Below the pieces are notes generated by a model, which worked only from the letters and a program-made list of their open reading frames with translations, searched no databases and was not told the DNA's origin. 64,000 nucleotides of DNA from assembly GCF_025685625.1 (NCBI RefSeq), contig NZ_JAGSYI010000001.1, positions 1,736,001 to 1,800,000 on the forward strand. Direction: 5' to 3'. Of this stretch, positions 35,460 to 46,185 are shown piece by piece. The stretch is from Acidicapsa acidisoli. GTDB taxonomy: Bacteria > Acidobacteriota > Terriglobia > Terriglobales > Acidobacteriaceae. Numbering within the stretch: the stretch's first letter is position 1; the number at the start of each line of letters is the position of its first letter. The translations under genes were made by a program, and so were the position numbers.

Positions 35460-36275
35460 TCAGACGCTTATTGGCTGTTCTACCTCGGAAACGACAAAGA
35501 ATTTCACCAGGGTCGAACTCCCAAAAGAAGTCAGGAATGCCACATCCGCCGCATCGCGCCCGGTGGCCATCAGCACCCGTCCGATTCGAGGCTCGTTGTT
35601 GCGTGCGTCAAAAGCCCACCACTTGTGATCGAGATAGACCTCGAACCAGGCGCTGAAGTCCATGGGCAGCCGCAACGGCACGCCGATGTCACCGAGATAC
35701 CCCGCAACATAGCGCGCGGGAATGTTGAGACATCGGCAAAAAGTCACGGCCAGATGCTGAAAGTCGCGGCAAACGCCAACCCGTTCTGTAAAAACATCCA
35801 GCGCTGTCTTAGTCGGCCGGGCGAAGTTGTAATCGAACCTCACCGCATTGTTGACCCAGTTGCAGATTGCCTGTACTCGGTTCCAGCCCGGCGCAATGCC
35901 TCCGAATAGCTCCGAGGCGACCGGGGACAAAAGGTCGACTTCGCAGTAGCGGCTATTGAGCAAGAAACGCAACACATCGTCCGGCAGCTCGTGCGGCGGA
36001 ATCTCACGAGCATCCCAGGCAACCGGGTCCGGCAATCCCGAGTCCTCGATCAGCGTCGAGTTCCACAGTCTCAGACGGCCCGGCGGGGCAAGAAACCGCG
36101 TGCAGATGTTGCCGTAGCTGTCGCTATACTCGTGAGTAGCTACTCCGCCATCCACATGCAACACGTCAGCCTCACGCAGGTCAGCCGCGCGCGACGGATG
36201 CACCCGAAGCTGGGCCACGAAGGCCAGCGGCGCGGGAAGATCGAATTCAAGGTCGTAACCTAATCGAATAAGCAT
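35460..36275 (-). CDS. Transglutaminase-like protein, with the usual catalytic His position occupied by Ser
   Basis: The protein (271 residues) has an N-terminal beta domain (residues 1-90) and a transglutaminase-like cysteine-protease fold. The nucleophile is C169 in RVGVCRDFQHL and the Asp of the triad is in WWAFDARNN (D223). The residue that is His in the usual DFHAW motif is Ser here (S208 in MDFSAW). Such proteins accompany Anbu-type proteases, and an Anbu gene lies divergently 107 bases away. Its substrate is unknown. The start at 36275 is chosen because the protein then begins MLIRLGYDLEF; an ATG two codons upstream is also possible. Confidence 0.85.
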   Translation of the reverse strand: MLIRLGYDLEFDLPAPLAFVAQLRVHPSRAADLREADVLHVDGGVATHEYSDSYGNICTRFLAPPGRLRLWNSTLIEDSGLPDPVAWDAREIPPHELPDDVLRFLLNSRYCEVDLLSPVASELFGGIAPGWNRVQAICNWVNNAVRFDYNFARPTKTALDVFTERVGVCRDFQHLAVTFCRCLNIPARYVAGYLGDIGVPLRLPMDFSAWFEVYLDHKWWAFDARNNEPRIGRVLMATGRDAADVAFLTSFGSSTLVKFFVVSEVEQPISV

Positions 36276-36382
36276 GGTCACTTTCGATGCGTTGTAGCAT
36301 CCATTTGTTGTAGGAGCTGCCTGTATTCGTAGCTGCTGGGTTCAGGCTCGCGGCAAAGAAAGTTGCAGGGACCGGGGAAAAG

Positions 36383-37144
36383 ATGACCTATTGTTTAAGC
36401 ATCATGACACACGAAGGCTTGGTCATGGCATCGGATTCGCGCACGAACGCCGGATTTGACGACTTAAATGTCGTGCGCAAGATGCATACCTTTATCCAGC
36501 CGGATGAACGCGTTTTTGTAATCCTATGCAGTGGCAGTCTTTCGCTCAGCCAGTCGGTCATCAACCTGGTTCGCGCCAGCTTCGACGCAGGCGAGGGCAT
36601 AGCCCAGGCCAACTCGATGTATGAAGCCGCCCGGGAAGTTGGCCAGGCGATCCGCCAGGTCTCCGATCTGGACCGCGCCGCCCTTGAACGCGACAGCTAC
36701 AACTTCAATGTGCATCTGCTACTGGGCGGCCAGGTACGCGGGGAAGCGCCGCGGTCCTTCCTGATTTACCCGCAAGGGAACCCGCTCAGTTCGACAGAAG
36801 ACTCGCCGTTTCTGCAACTTGGCGAATATAAATACGGCCGGCCAATCCTCGACCGCGGCATCGTCTATGACTCCACCAGCCTTAAATCCGCCGCCAAATA
36901 TGCGCTTCTGTCCTTCGACGCCACCATGCGTTCCAACGTTACGGTAGGGCCGCCGATTGAGATCATCCTTTACCGGAAGGATAGTTTTCAGCTTGAGAAC
37001 TACCGCAGGCTCATGGCTGGCGATCAAGAACTCGAGACAATCCACTCGCTATGGGAGCGCTACCTGAGAAATGCGGTCGAGGATCTGCCGATTCTGACCT
37101 TCGGACCGCATCCAGCGTACGAAAAGCAACCTGCCTTGCTCTAG
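36383..37144 (+). CDS. Anbu-type proteasome-related protease
   Basis: The 253-residue protein belongs to the Anbu (ancestral beta subunit) branch of the proteasome-like Ntn hydrolases. Removal of Met1 exposes Thr at MTYCLS. With Thr as residue 1, the conserved Asp is D17 in ASDSR and the lysine is K32 in VVRKMHT, the same pattern as the proteasome triad. Anbu forms open helical rings and is usually encoded with a transglutaminase-like protein, an ATP-grasp and an alpha-E protein. Here only the transglutaminase gene is present, divergently. The gene's TAG shares the CTAG tetramer with the stop of the convergent surface-protein gene. Confidence 0.88.
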   Translation: MTYCLSIMTHEGLVMASDSRTNAGFDDLNVVRKMHTFIQPDERVFVILCSGSLSLSQSVINLVRASFDAGEGIAQANSMYEAAREVGQAIRQVSDLDRAALERDSYNFNVHLLLGGQVRGEAPRSFLIYPQGNPLSSTEDSPFLQLGEYKYGRPILDRGIVYDSTSLKSAAKYALLSFDATMRSNVTVGPPIEIILYRKDSFQLENYRRLMAGDQELETIHSLWERYLRNAVEDLPILTFGPHPAYEKQPALL

Positions 37145-39786
37145 TTCGCAATGATCAACGTTAGGGTCGAGCTGTGCGAAGGTCCTCCAGATGCTGCAGT
37201 TGAGGCCGTCACTGTCACGGTACTCGTGCCGGTCGGAGTGACTGGTCCCGTTGGCGTCGTCGCCTGAGAGCCGCCGCCCCCACAACCAGCGACGGCAATC
37301 GCCAAAGTCACGGCTCCAAGAACGAGCAGCATATTCGTAAACATCCACTTGCCGTCTTTCCTGTTTCTGCTGCGAACGCCAAGCAATCCGAGGAAACCTG
37401 CGAATCCAGCAGGACCGATGGGCAGAGCCAGCGCAAGCCACCCGGTTTTTGGGGGCTGTGCAAGCGTCGCTGCCTGGCTATTGACGTTAGTGGCAATCGT
37501 CAGAGTGAAAGTGACGGGTGAGCCGGTGGGAGTAACCGTCGCTGGACTGAAGGTGCAGATCGAATTGGCTGGTAGCCCTGAACAGGCCAACGTCATGCTT
37601 TGGCTGAATCCCCCAACTGGGGAGATCGTGAAAGCAACCGTGCCCGAGCCTCCTTGCGGGATGGTGAGCGAGGTCGGGTTAGCCGTGATCGAATAGTCCG
37701 GTACAATGACCGTCTCGGTAACGGCGGGAGACGTTGAGCCTGTAAAGTTCGTATCGCCTGCGTATGTGGCGGTCAGGCTGTCGGTTCCGGCGGGCAGCGA
37801 TGTGAGGTTCAGCGTTGCGACGCCGCCGGAGAGCGTTCCGGATCCCACGCTTGTGGTGCCGTTCAAGAACATGACTGCCCCGCTTACGCTGTGATTCTGT
37901 GCTGTGCCTGGAGTCAACGTAGCCGTCAAGACGACCTGTTGGCCCAGCCCGGTGCTGCTGGGGTTAGTGGTTAGAGACGGCGTTGTCGCAACTGGCTCCG
38001 CTGTCAATCCGGTCGTGCCGGAAACGCTGGCTGCATAGTTGGTATCCCCCGGATAACTCACCTGCACCTGGTGCGTCCCTGAACCGACAACTGCGATATT
38101 GCTTGTTGTTGCGGTTGCGACCTCGGTCACCTGCGCCAGAAACACCGTGACAGCGTAGTAGAAGTGCCCTAGGACGCCCGCCAGATCCGCCAGGCCATCA
38201 CCGTTAAAGTCTCCTACGGCTACAGCAGAAGCATTTCCACCGATTTCTGGACTATCCGGCTCTCGCACAAACGTTCCGTTCCCATTACCCAGCAGGATCG
38301 TTGATGTACTGTCGTCCGAGTTTGCCGTTGCCAGGTCGGGAATGCCGTCACCGTTGAAGTCTCCGACCACGATGGACTCCGGCCCATATCCCACTTTCAC
38401 CGGACTGGATGCCGCTTGTGTGAATGGCCCATTCCCGCTCCCGAGCAGGATCGTCACAGTGGCATCTACATCGTTGACGGTCGCCAAGTCAGCAAAGCCA
38501 TCCCCATTGAAATCTCCGACCGCAATGGATTCTGGCGACTGACCGACAGGAATTGGGCTATCTGGAGACTCGGTGAACGTCCCATTTCCGTTCCCCAAGA
38601 GGATCGCCACCGTGTTGGCGGGGTAATCGTTGGCTACGGCGAGGTCGGGGATGCCATCACCGTTAAAATCTGCGATTATGACGGACTTTGGCGAGATTCC
38701 GACGTTTACTGGACTATTCACCGCCTGCCTAAACGTCCCATTTCCGTTTCCCAGAAGAATTGTTGCCGTCCCATCCTCATGATTTGCGACGGTGAGGTCC
38801 AAATTTCCATCCCCGTTGAAATCACCTACTGCCGCAGAGAGCGGATCGTTACCTGTAGCCACCGGACTGCCTGTAGCCTGCTGGAACGTTCCATCTCCAT
38901 GGCCAAGCAGAATTGTTACGGTTCCGTCCCCAACCTCCGTAACGGCTAGATCTTCAATTCCATCGCCGTTGAAGTCTCCCATCACTACAAATGCGGGATC
39001 GCTGCCAACGGTCACTGGGCTATTGGGCGCCTGAGCGAACGTCCCATTTCCTGCTCCCAGCAGAATTGTCACTGTGTTACCGGTCTCGTTGGCGACGGCC
39101 ATGTCCAGCAAGCCGTCATTATTAAAGTCTCCTACCGCGATGGATGCCGGACTCTCGTCTGTCCTGAAAAACTCAGGTGAGGTAAAGCTCAAGCTAGGCA
39201 CAGAACTATCCAGTGTCAGTGATTCAGTGCCCAGCACATAATTCGCATTCGCTGCATCGAGAAACGACACAGTTCCGGTAGGCAAAATACCTTCATTGCC
39301 CGAAACTGTCGCCGTCAACGTATAGTTGCCCGCACTGCCGCTTTGTGCGATCGAGGTCATAGTTGGATAGCTTCCCGTTCCAGCCACCGTCAGCGCCGAC
39401 GCATTCGAAGAACTTGGCGCATTGCCGGTTGTTCCGAGGAAGACCGCTTTGTAACTATGGCTTCCAACTCCAGGCATAAACTTCAGCGTTGCGGTCCCGG
39501 CGCTGGTCAACTGCGCCACCCCGAGCAAGTGAATATCCGTGCAATACTTCGCCGTCGCGTCGCAGAACTCGACTTGCCCCGGTGTCACAGCAGTGCTCCC
39601 CGCCACTACGGTTGCGGTGAGCGTCACCGCAATGCCAGAAGGCGACGTTGTTACCGCTTTGCCGCCCGATGTCGCGGTCAGAGTAGTTGTCGTCGAGGCG
39701 CTTCCCCATCCCGGTAGCGAGCCTCCGCACACCAGGACGCATAGCCCCGCAATCGCCAATGCAATAGGTCTCGAAGTTATAGACAT
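37141..39786 (-). CDS. Exported FG-GAP/Ig-like surface protein with membrane and Gly-Cys tail
   Basis: The protein (881 residues) has a signal peptide (LAIAGLCVLVCGG). Ig-like beta domains follow (residues about 30-200), then seven FG-GAP repeats of about 47 residues each carrying a DFNGDGxxD calcium loop, and more Ig-like domains (about 580-750). The C-terminus has two hydrophobic segments separated by a basic RSRNRKDGK stretch, and the second ends in AVAGCGGGG followed by a Thr/Ser-rich strand. Such tails recur in acidobacterial surface proteins as I recall them. The FG-GAP DNA between about 38,130 and 39,150 is internally repetitive. The frame is open to 39888; the ATG at 39786 gives the signal peptide. 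The role is probably adhesion or matrix, by architecture only. Confidence 0.85.
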   Translation of the reverse strand: MSITSRPIALAIAGLCVLVCGGSLPGWGSASTTTTLTATSGGKAVTTSPSGIAVTLTATVVAGSTAVTPGQVEFCDATAKYCTDIHLLGVAQLTSAGTATLKFMPGVGSHSYKAVFLGTTGNAPSSSNASALTVAGTGSYPTMTSIAQSGSAGNYTLTATVSGNEGILPTGTVSFLDAANANYVLGTESLTLDSSVPSLSFTSPEFFRTDESPASIAVGDFNNDGLLDMAVANETGNTVTILLGAGNGTFAQAPNSPVTVGSDPAFVVMGDFNGDGIEDLAVTEVGDGTVTILLGHGDGTFQQATGSPVATGNDPLSAAVGDFNGDGNLDLTVANHEDGTATILLGNGNGTFRQAVNSPVNVGISPKSVIIADFNGDGIPDLAVANDYPANTVAILLGNGNGTFTESPDSPIPVGQSPESIAVGDFNGDGFADLATVNDVDATVTILLGSGNGPFTQAASSPVKVGYGPESIVVGDFNGDGIPDLATANSDDSTSTILLGNGNGTFVREPDSPEIGGNASAVAVGDFNGDGLADLAGVLGHFYYAVTVFLAQVTEVATATTSNIAVVGSGTHQVQVSYPGDTNYAASVSGTTGLTAEPVATTPSLTTNPSSTGLGQQVVLTATLTPGTAQNHSVSGAVMFLNGTTSVGSGTLSGGVATLNLTSLPAGTDSLTATYAGDTNFTGSTSPAVTETVIVPDYSITANPTSLTIPQGGSGTVAFTISPVGGFSQSMTLACSGLPANSICTFSPATVTPTGSPVTFTLTIATNVNSQAATLAQPPKTGWLALALPIGPAGFAGFLGLLGVRSRNRKDGKWMFTNMLLVLGAVTLAIAVAGCGGGGSQATTPTGPVTPTGTSTVTVTASTAASGGPSHSSTLTLIIAN
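38130..39150 (-). repeat. Coding tandem repeats (FG-GAP blades)
   Basis: About seven related units of roughly 140 bases inside the surface-protein gene encode VGDFNGDGxxDLAVAN, TVTILLGNGNGTF and SPVxVG segments in order. Divergence among units is moderate, so the array is old, though it could still change length by recombination. Boundaries are approximate. Confidence 0.75.
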
Positions 39787-40204
39787 ATGAAAGCGGCGGA
39801 AACTTATGAGTTTCTCGCAACGGCCCGAAAGCATTGAAGACATTGAGAGAAATCTCCGCAAAGGCTGAGACGGCATTGTCCATCGCAAAAAACCAGCTTG
39901 TAACTTGCTTCAAGCGAAGTCTATGAGCATGAATAGTGGAAACTTCGGGTAACTATAGATGACTCTGTCGCCGCTTGGCTACAAGAATGATCCTTGCGTC
40001 GTCATGCTGTGCCCCTCCTGCGGCCCGCAGCGGCTGGGGCCCGGGAAAGGGCTCCAGCCGAGCTGATAGAATTAAAGTGGCTAGAAGTGCGGCACAGTGC
40101 CCATTTTGCGCCCCCAACCGTGCGGCCCTCAAGTCAGAAGCGACCTGGCCGGACCAAGTGGCTGATCCGATTGGCCGAAACAGGATAAGGAAAACAGAAT
40201 CTCC
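39787..40204. other. Intergenic stretch before typA with a long hairpin
   Basis: No gene is supported here. A hairpin with a 12-pair stem (40031-40042 with 40049-40060; one G-T pair) encloses GGGAAA; it has no T-run on either strand. The rest up to the GTG start of typA contains its promoter, but no clear box pair was recognised. Confidence 0.5.
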
Positions 40205-42022
<1,818 letters not shown>

Positions 42023-42105
42023 GAATCGCCATACGGGCCGGAAGAGCAGGAGCCCGCTATGGTACCGTTCAAATACGGCGCTGCGAGAGCGGCGCCCGTC
42101 TTTGA

Positions 42106-42552
42106 ATGCCAGACCAGAACTTTAGCGTGCCTTCCGAGCTTCCAAACCCGGCACCTGCGCAGCAGGCGGACGGCCCACAGCAATCCGGTTCTGAACCAAC
42201 TCAGCAGGATGTCAACCTGATGCAATCTTCTCCAGGCGGTCCGGCAGCGCAGATTACCGCAGCGACGGACCAGAATCAAGAGCCGGCTCCTCAGCGCATC
42301 CCCTATTGGCTTCAACAGGCTGAGCGATTTCTCCGCGTCATCGTTCGCCTGTATCTCGGCTTGCTGGTCTGTTGCGCGCCCTGGTATCCGGCCGCCTGGG
42401 ACAACAATCCCCTCTTCGCATCGTCGCCCTGGCTGATGGCTTTCATTGCACATGGAGCCGTTCGTGGGGTGGTTTCCGGGCTGGGAATTCTCAACCTCTG
42501 GATCGCTGTCCGCGAAGCTCTGCGCGGCCCCGTCGGCCCGGGCAAGGGATAG
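42106..42552 (+). CDS. Small membrane protein of unknown function
   Basis: I recognise no family. The 148-residue protein has a Pro/Gln-rich, disordered N-terminal half (residues 1-65). The C-terminal half holds a first membrane segment (about 75-95, FLRVIVRLYLGLLVCCAPW) and a second around 110-140 (AFIAHGAVRGVVSGLGILNLWIAV). Its coding pattern is compatible with neighbours, and the ATG follows the typA stop by 83 bases. The start is supported only by the frame; a coding role is likely but not certain. Confidence 0.65.
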   Translation: MPDQNFSVPSELPNPAPAQQADGPQQSGSEPTQQDVNLMQSSPGGPAAQITAATDQNQEPAPQRIPYWLQQAERFLRVIVRLYLGLLVCCAPWYPAAWDNNPLFASSPWLMAFIAHGAVRGVVSGLGILNLWIAVREALRGPVGPGKG

Positions 42553-42695
42553 TCTCAGAGATAGTTTCGGACCGACTCCGATGCAAATCCCTTCGCGTTG
42601 TTCGGCTTCGGCCGGGTTAGACAGGTACACTCAACTTCCAGGCATTTGAGAAGCCGCCGAGAAGAGCGCGATCCTGCTCCAACCGAGATATCAGC

Positions 42696-43739
42696 ATGAG
42701 CGATCAGACCCGCAATGATTCAAGACCACACGCCGCCGATGTTCCCGCCGAGATTCCATCCAACCAATCGGGCCCAGATGCAACGGATCAGACCTCCCGG
42801 AGTTCCGCGCCGCCGCATCTGGAACGCGCGCCGCTGGCATATGAGAATCCGGCATTCCTCAACAGCGCAGATGGCCGCCTCATCCGCATTCTCGCCGAAT
42901 ACACTGAGCCGCTCGCGCGCTTCCGACGGGAACGCATCCAGGATACGGTCGTGTTTTTCGGATCGGCCCGTTTTTACGGCAGGGAAGAGGCGGATCGCGC
43001 GTTGGAATTGTTGGAAAATACTGGTTCTCTGGCCGCTGCGCCGCAACATGAACAACCTGCAAGTATTCCCGAGATAGCTGAGGGCACGGCTTCTGAACTC
43101 GGCCGTCGCCGCGCCGTCGCAGCTGTAGAAATGGCCCGCTATTATGAGGACGCGCGCCGCCTGGCGCACATGATCACCACCTGGGCCAGTTCCATCCCGT
43201 CGACCCGTCACCGCTTTGTCATTACCTCAGGCGGCGGACCCGGCATCATGGAAGCTGCGAATCGCGGCGCGCACGAGGCTGGCGGCAAGACCATCGGACT
43301 GAATATCCGGCTTCCGTTTGAGCAGCGCCCGAACGCCTACATTACACCGGCTCTGAACTTCGAGTTCCACTACTTCTTCATGCGCAAGTTATGGTTCGCC
43401 TATCTGGCGAAGGCGCTGGTTGTTTTTCCAGGCGGCTTCGGCACCATCGACGAGATGTTCGAGGTTCTTACCCTGGTCCAGACGCGTAAACTCGCTAAGA
43501 ACATCACTGTGGTCATCTATGGCTCCGAGTACTGGAAAAAGGTCTTCAATTTCGACTGGCTTGTCGATACCGGTGCGATCTCACCTGGAGACGTCGATCT
43601 GTTTCACTTCGCCGATACCCCCGAGCAGGCCTTCGATCTGCTTAAGGTAGGGCTCACGACACATCATCTCGCGCTCGAAGCGCGCCCAGCCGTCAACCCG
43701 GAAGATGTATTCGGCCCTGAGTTTGCGCGGACTTTGTAG
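42696..43739 (+). CDS. LOG-family Rossmann-fold protein
   Basis: The 347-residue protein contains the LOG/lysine-decarboxylase-like fold with SGGGPGIMEAANRGA and PGGFGTIDEMFE, the pair that marks nucleoside 5'-monophosphate phosphoribohydrolases of the cytokinin-activating type and relatives. It is longer than the usual 180-220 residues: an N-terminal Pro/Ser-rich stretch of about 45 residues and an extra segment around 100-135 lie before the fold. Substrate specificity (AMP-type or other) cannot be read. The 143-base gap from the membrane-protein gene leaves room for a promoter. Confidence 0.9.
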   Translation: MSDQTRNDSRPHAADVPAEIPSNQSGPDATDQTSRSSAPPHLERAPLAYENPAFLNSADGRLIRILAEYTEPLARFRRERIQDTVVFFGSARFYGREEADRALELLENTGSLAAAPQHEQPASIPEIAEGTASELGRRRAVAAVEMARYYEDARRLAHMITTWASSIPSTRHRFVITSGGGPGIMEAANRGAHEAGGKTIGLNIRLPFEQRPNAYITPALNFEFHYFFMRKLWFAYLAKALVVFPGGFGTIDEMFEVLTLVQTRKLAKNITVVIYGSEYWKKVFNFDWLVDTGAISPGDVDLFHFADTPEQAFDLLKVGLTTHHLALEARPAVNPEDVFGPEFARTL

Positions 43740-43760
43740 GAGAAATCCGCGCCCGTGCCT

Positions 43761-44567
43761 TTAGGGCTTGCGAAAATGCGTGATTGGATCCCGGCTGATT
43801 GCATCGATGTCGGCATCAATCACTTCGAAACCTGCATTGACAAGCGCCTTGCATGCATTTTCAACGCCCCAGTGGTACCAACTCGTTTGCCCCGAACCGT
43901 TGGCCAGATTCTTTTCCCGATCAGGGGAGACGCGTTCCAAGTCCATCTTCGAACGATACAAATACCATGTTGCGGAATAGGCTAATTTTACCGGGATCCA
44001 CACTTTCCTCTTCTGATGGTCAAAGAATCGCTTCAAAGAGGACGTGTCTGCGTTATCCAGGCAGCGGATGTATTTGTGAAAATCCGCGCACATCAGAAAA
44101 CCCGTCGCACCGGGCTGCATTTTGCGGGCAAGCGATTGTACGTACCTCTCGCACATATCAGGCCGCAGATGGCAGAATACGCCGAAGGAAAAGAAAAAGC
44201 CGATAGAGGCGTCTGGGATATCACTGAGTTCGAAGTCGTTCGCCACAAGATACGTAACGCGTTGGTCTCGTCCGATATAGTCCCAGAAGTGCGTGTGCTC
44301 CGCTGACGCGGCGTCTACCGCGTACAGCCGAGCGCAATTGCGGGACAGAATAGCCTTGGACCACGCTCCCCGTCCGGGACCAATTTCAAGCGCCACGGTA
44401 TCAGGCCCGACGTATGGACGGATGCACGCCAGATAGATGGTGTGCAGCGAACTGTTATAGCCGTATACGCCATAAGTGGATTCGGCCATGGAATCCAGCG
44501 GGTCGCCTTCGAAATAGCCGCCGCCCCACGCTTCAGAAAACTGTCTCGTGAAATCGCGATCTGCCAT
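43761..44567 (-). CDS. Class I SAM-dependent methyltransferase
   Basis: The protein (268 residues) has the Rossmann SAM-binding motif VALEIGPGRGAWS and a following acidic loop (YAVDAASAEHTHFW). DIPDASIGFFFSFGVFCHL corresponds to motif IV, and a C-terminal helical part follows. Small-molecule methyltransferases that modify sugars or lipids look like this, but the substrate is unknown. The frame is open to 44711; I chose the ATG at 44567 (MADRDFTRQF), which removes 48 residues that look unlike the family. It converges with the LOG gene and lies downstream of the TetR gene on the same strand, separated by 163 bases. Confidence 0.85.
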   Translation of the reverse strand: MADRDFTRQFSEAWGGGYFEGDPLDSMAESTYGVYGYNSSLHTIYLACIRPYVGPDTVALEIGPGRGAWSKAILSRNCARLYAVDAASAEHTHFWDYIGRDQRVTYLVANDFELSDIPDASIGFFFSFGVFCHLRPDMCERYVQSLARKMQPGATGFLMCADFHKYIRCLDNADTSSLKRFFDHQKRKVWIPVKLAYSATWYLYRSKMDLERVSPDREKNLANGSGQTSWYHWGVENACKALVNAGFEVIDADIDAISRDPITHFRKP

Positions 44568-44730
44568 GTCGGCATTGTATGCTCCCCTTGGAAATCCAAT
44601 CACACGAAATATAAAAAGTAACTCTCTCACGGTATTGGCAAGTCGATCTGCGTAAGACACCAGGCGGGAGCCGAAAATCAGAATTTGCGCACATTTAGCG
44701 ACCGGTTCCACCGCGCTGGAATCGGAGGCA

Positions 44731-45387
44731 TTATGGTTTGCAATTCAGCGCAGATCTCGTCAGTTCGATGACCGCCTGAGTTGCTTCCTGCGAATTGCCC
44801 AGGCTCTCTGTCAGAGAGTCGAAAAACTCAAAAGATGTCAAAGCATACAGGGACGCAATCTGCCGCGTTCTCTGCTCCTGAGATGGCTGACCGTTGATTT
44901 GTGCCAGGCGGTCAACCACTCGTGTCGCAGCCATTTGACGGCGCTTGTTGCGGGCTTCGACGGCTGTTCCGAACTCCGGATCAATTGCCGCGATTCCGTG
45001 AATGCGGCGTATTAAATCCCGATGCTCGCTCCAGAATCCAGTAAATATCCTCACGAATCCACTTAGTAGTGCCCCGGAATTAGCCTCTTGCATTCCCTGA
45101 CACATGAGATTCGCCATTTGCGCCATGCCGCCGTCAAGCGCCAACTGATCGAAGAGCGCCTCCAGCACGCCTGTCTTGGTTTTGAAGAGATTGTGCACCG
45201 TCTGGCGGGTAACTCCGCTTTGCCGGGCGAGCGAGTCCATGGTGAGACTGAGATAGCCCCCGTCCTCAAGCTGCGTACGCGCAGCCCTCAGAACCGCCTC
45301 GCGTTTTTCGCCCGACTGGTCTGCTCGCTTACCCAGTTTGTAGGGCCGCTTGCAGGCCGGATCGTTCCTGTTGGTCACCAAATTCAT
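44731..45387 (-). CDS. TetR-family transcriptional regulator
   Basis: The 218-residue repressor has the TetR helix-turn-helix near residues 35-80 (LARQSGVTRQTVHNLFKTKTGVLEALF) and a C-terminal helical ligand-binding domain. It is divergent from a pair of small membrane-protein genes. The 78-base space between holds a perfect inverted repeat that should be its operator, so it probably represses those genes and itself. The ligand is unknown; the membrane proteins suggest a lipophilic compound. Confidence 0.9.
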   Translation of the reverse strand: MNLVTNRNDPACKRPYKLGKRADQSGEKREAVLRAARTQLEDGGYLSLTMDSLARQSGVTRQTVHNLFKTKTGVLEALFDQLALDGGMAQMANLMCQGMQEANSGALLSGFVRIFTGFWSEHRDLIRRIHGIAAIDPEFGTAVEARNKRRQMAATRVVDRLAQINGQPSQEQRTRQIASLYALTSFEFFDSLTESLGNSQEATQAVIELTRSALNCKP

Positions 45388-45402
45388 ATTAACGCCGCTT
45401 AT

Positions 45403-45427
45403 TTAATTTGACAATTAGTCAAATTAA
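45403..45427. promoter_or_regulatory. Perfect inverted-repeat operator, probably TetR-bound
   Basis: TTAATTTGAC (45403-45412) and GTCAAATTAA (45418-45427) are exact reverse complements around a 5-base AATTA centre. The repeat lies between the TetR gene and the membrane-protein genes and contains the -35 box of the latter, so binding would block transcription. Confidence 0.75.
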
Positions 45428-45436
45428 TTTGAGAAT
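45408..45436 (+). promoter_or_regulatory. Candidate sigma-70 promoter of the two-gene membrane operon
   Basis: TTGACA (45408-45413) is an exact -35 box. GAGAAT (45431-45436), 17 bases later, is a moderate -10. The -35 is inside the TetR operator repeat, which fits direct repression. The first gene starts 30 bases further on. Confidence 0.6.
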
Positions 45437-45465
45437 AGCGTTGTCGACAAAAGCAGGAGTCCGGC

Positions 45466-46155
45466 ATGGAGACATATTCGAGGCGGAATCAGCAATTCCT
45501 TGAGTCAGATGCGTCTCCCCTGTTGCTGCGAATCGGCTTCTGGGCATGCATCGTTATCTCGGTGGCTGTTGTAGTGCGGCGATTCGTCGCCTTGGTCAAT
45601 CCTCCCAAATCTGCGCCTCCACAGTTGGCAGCGCTGGACACCGCGTTTGCGTCCCATGCAATCCTCACGCTGGCACATATCCTGCCTGCCCTGGCGTTTG
45701 TGCTCATTCTGCCAGTCTATTTTTTGGGAAATTCCACAATTGCATCCTTCGCGGAGCGTCTGATCTTCCCACTCGGGGCAATTGTCGGGATTACGGCCTA
45801 CGCAATGAGCGCTTACTCCATCGGCGGCTGGTTGGAACTCTCAGCCGTCCTGTTCTTCAACAGCATTTTTCTTATCTCCCTCGCGAGAGCTTATTGGTTC
45901 GGTCGGCGCGGTGAAGCAGGTCTGAAGCGAAGGTGGTTGGTGCGAGCTGTCGTTGTACTGCTCGGCATCGCGACTACGCGTCCGGTCATGGGAGTCTTCT
46001 TTGCTACGGCGCCTTTGACCCATCTTGCGCCCAGCCAGTTTTTTGGCATCGCATTCTGGATCGGATTTTCCATCAACACGATCGTGGTTGAACTCTGGCT
46101 TCGGACAACGAGGCAAAAATCTCTACAAATTGCTTCCAAGCCGGCCCCTGGCTAG
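45466..46155 (+). CDS. DUF2306-like multi-pass membrane protein
   Basis: The 229-residue protein has six or so hydrophobic segments. The pattern of His-rich entry (FASHAILTLAHILPAL), an internal YSIGGW region, and RRWLVRAVVVLLGIATTRPVMG resembles the DUF2306 family, whose function is unknown and whose histidines could bind heme or metal. I am moderately sure of the family. It follows the TetR operator directly and is followed by another membrane protein on the same strand 30 bases later, so the two are likely one regulated transcript. Confidence 0.75.
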   Translation: METYSRRNQQFLESDASPLLLRIGFWACIVISVAVVVRRFVALVNPPKSAPPQLAALDTAFASHAILTLAHILPALAFVLILPVYFLGNSTIASFAERLIFPLGAIVGITAYAMSAYSIGGWLELSAVLFFNSIFLISLARAYWFGRRGEAGLKRRWLVRAVVVLLGIATTRPVMGVFFATAPLTHLAPSQFFGIAFWIGFSINTIVVELWLRTTRQKSLQIASKPAPG

Positions 46156-46185
46156 CGAACGAATTCAAGTCGAAGGAGGATGGTG

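Noticed and set aside
38130-39150. Periodic similarity suggesting a CRISPR array
   Set aside because: The period is about 140 bases with coding-type variation, matching FG-GAP blades; there are no short identical repeats with unique spacers.
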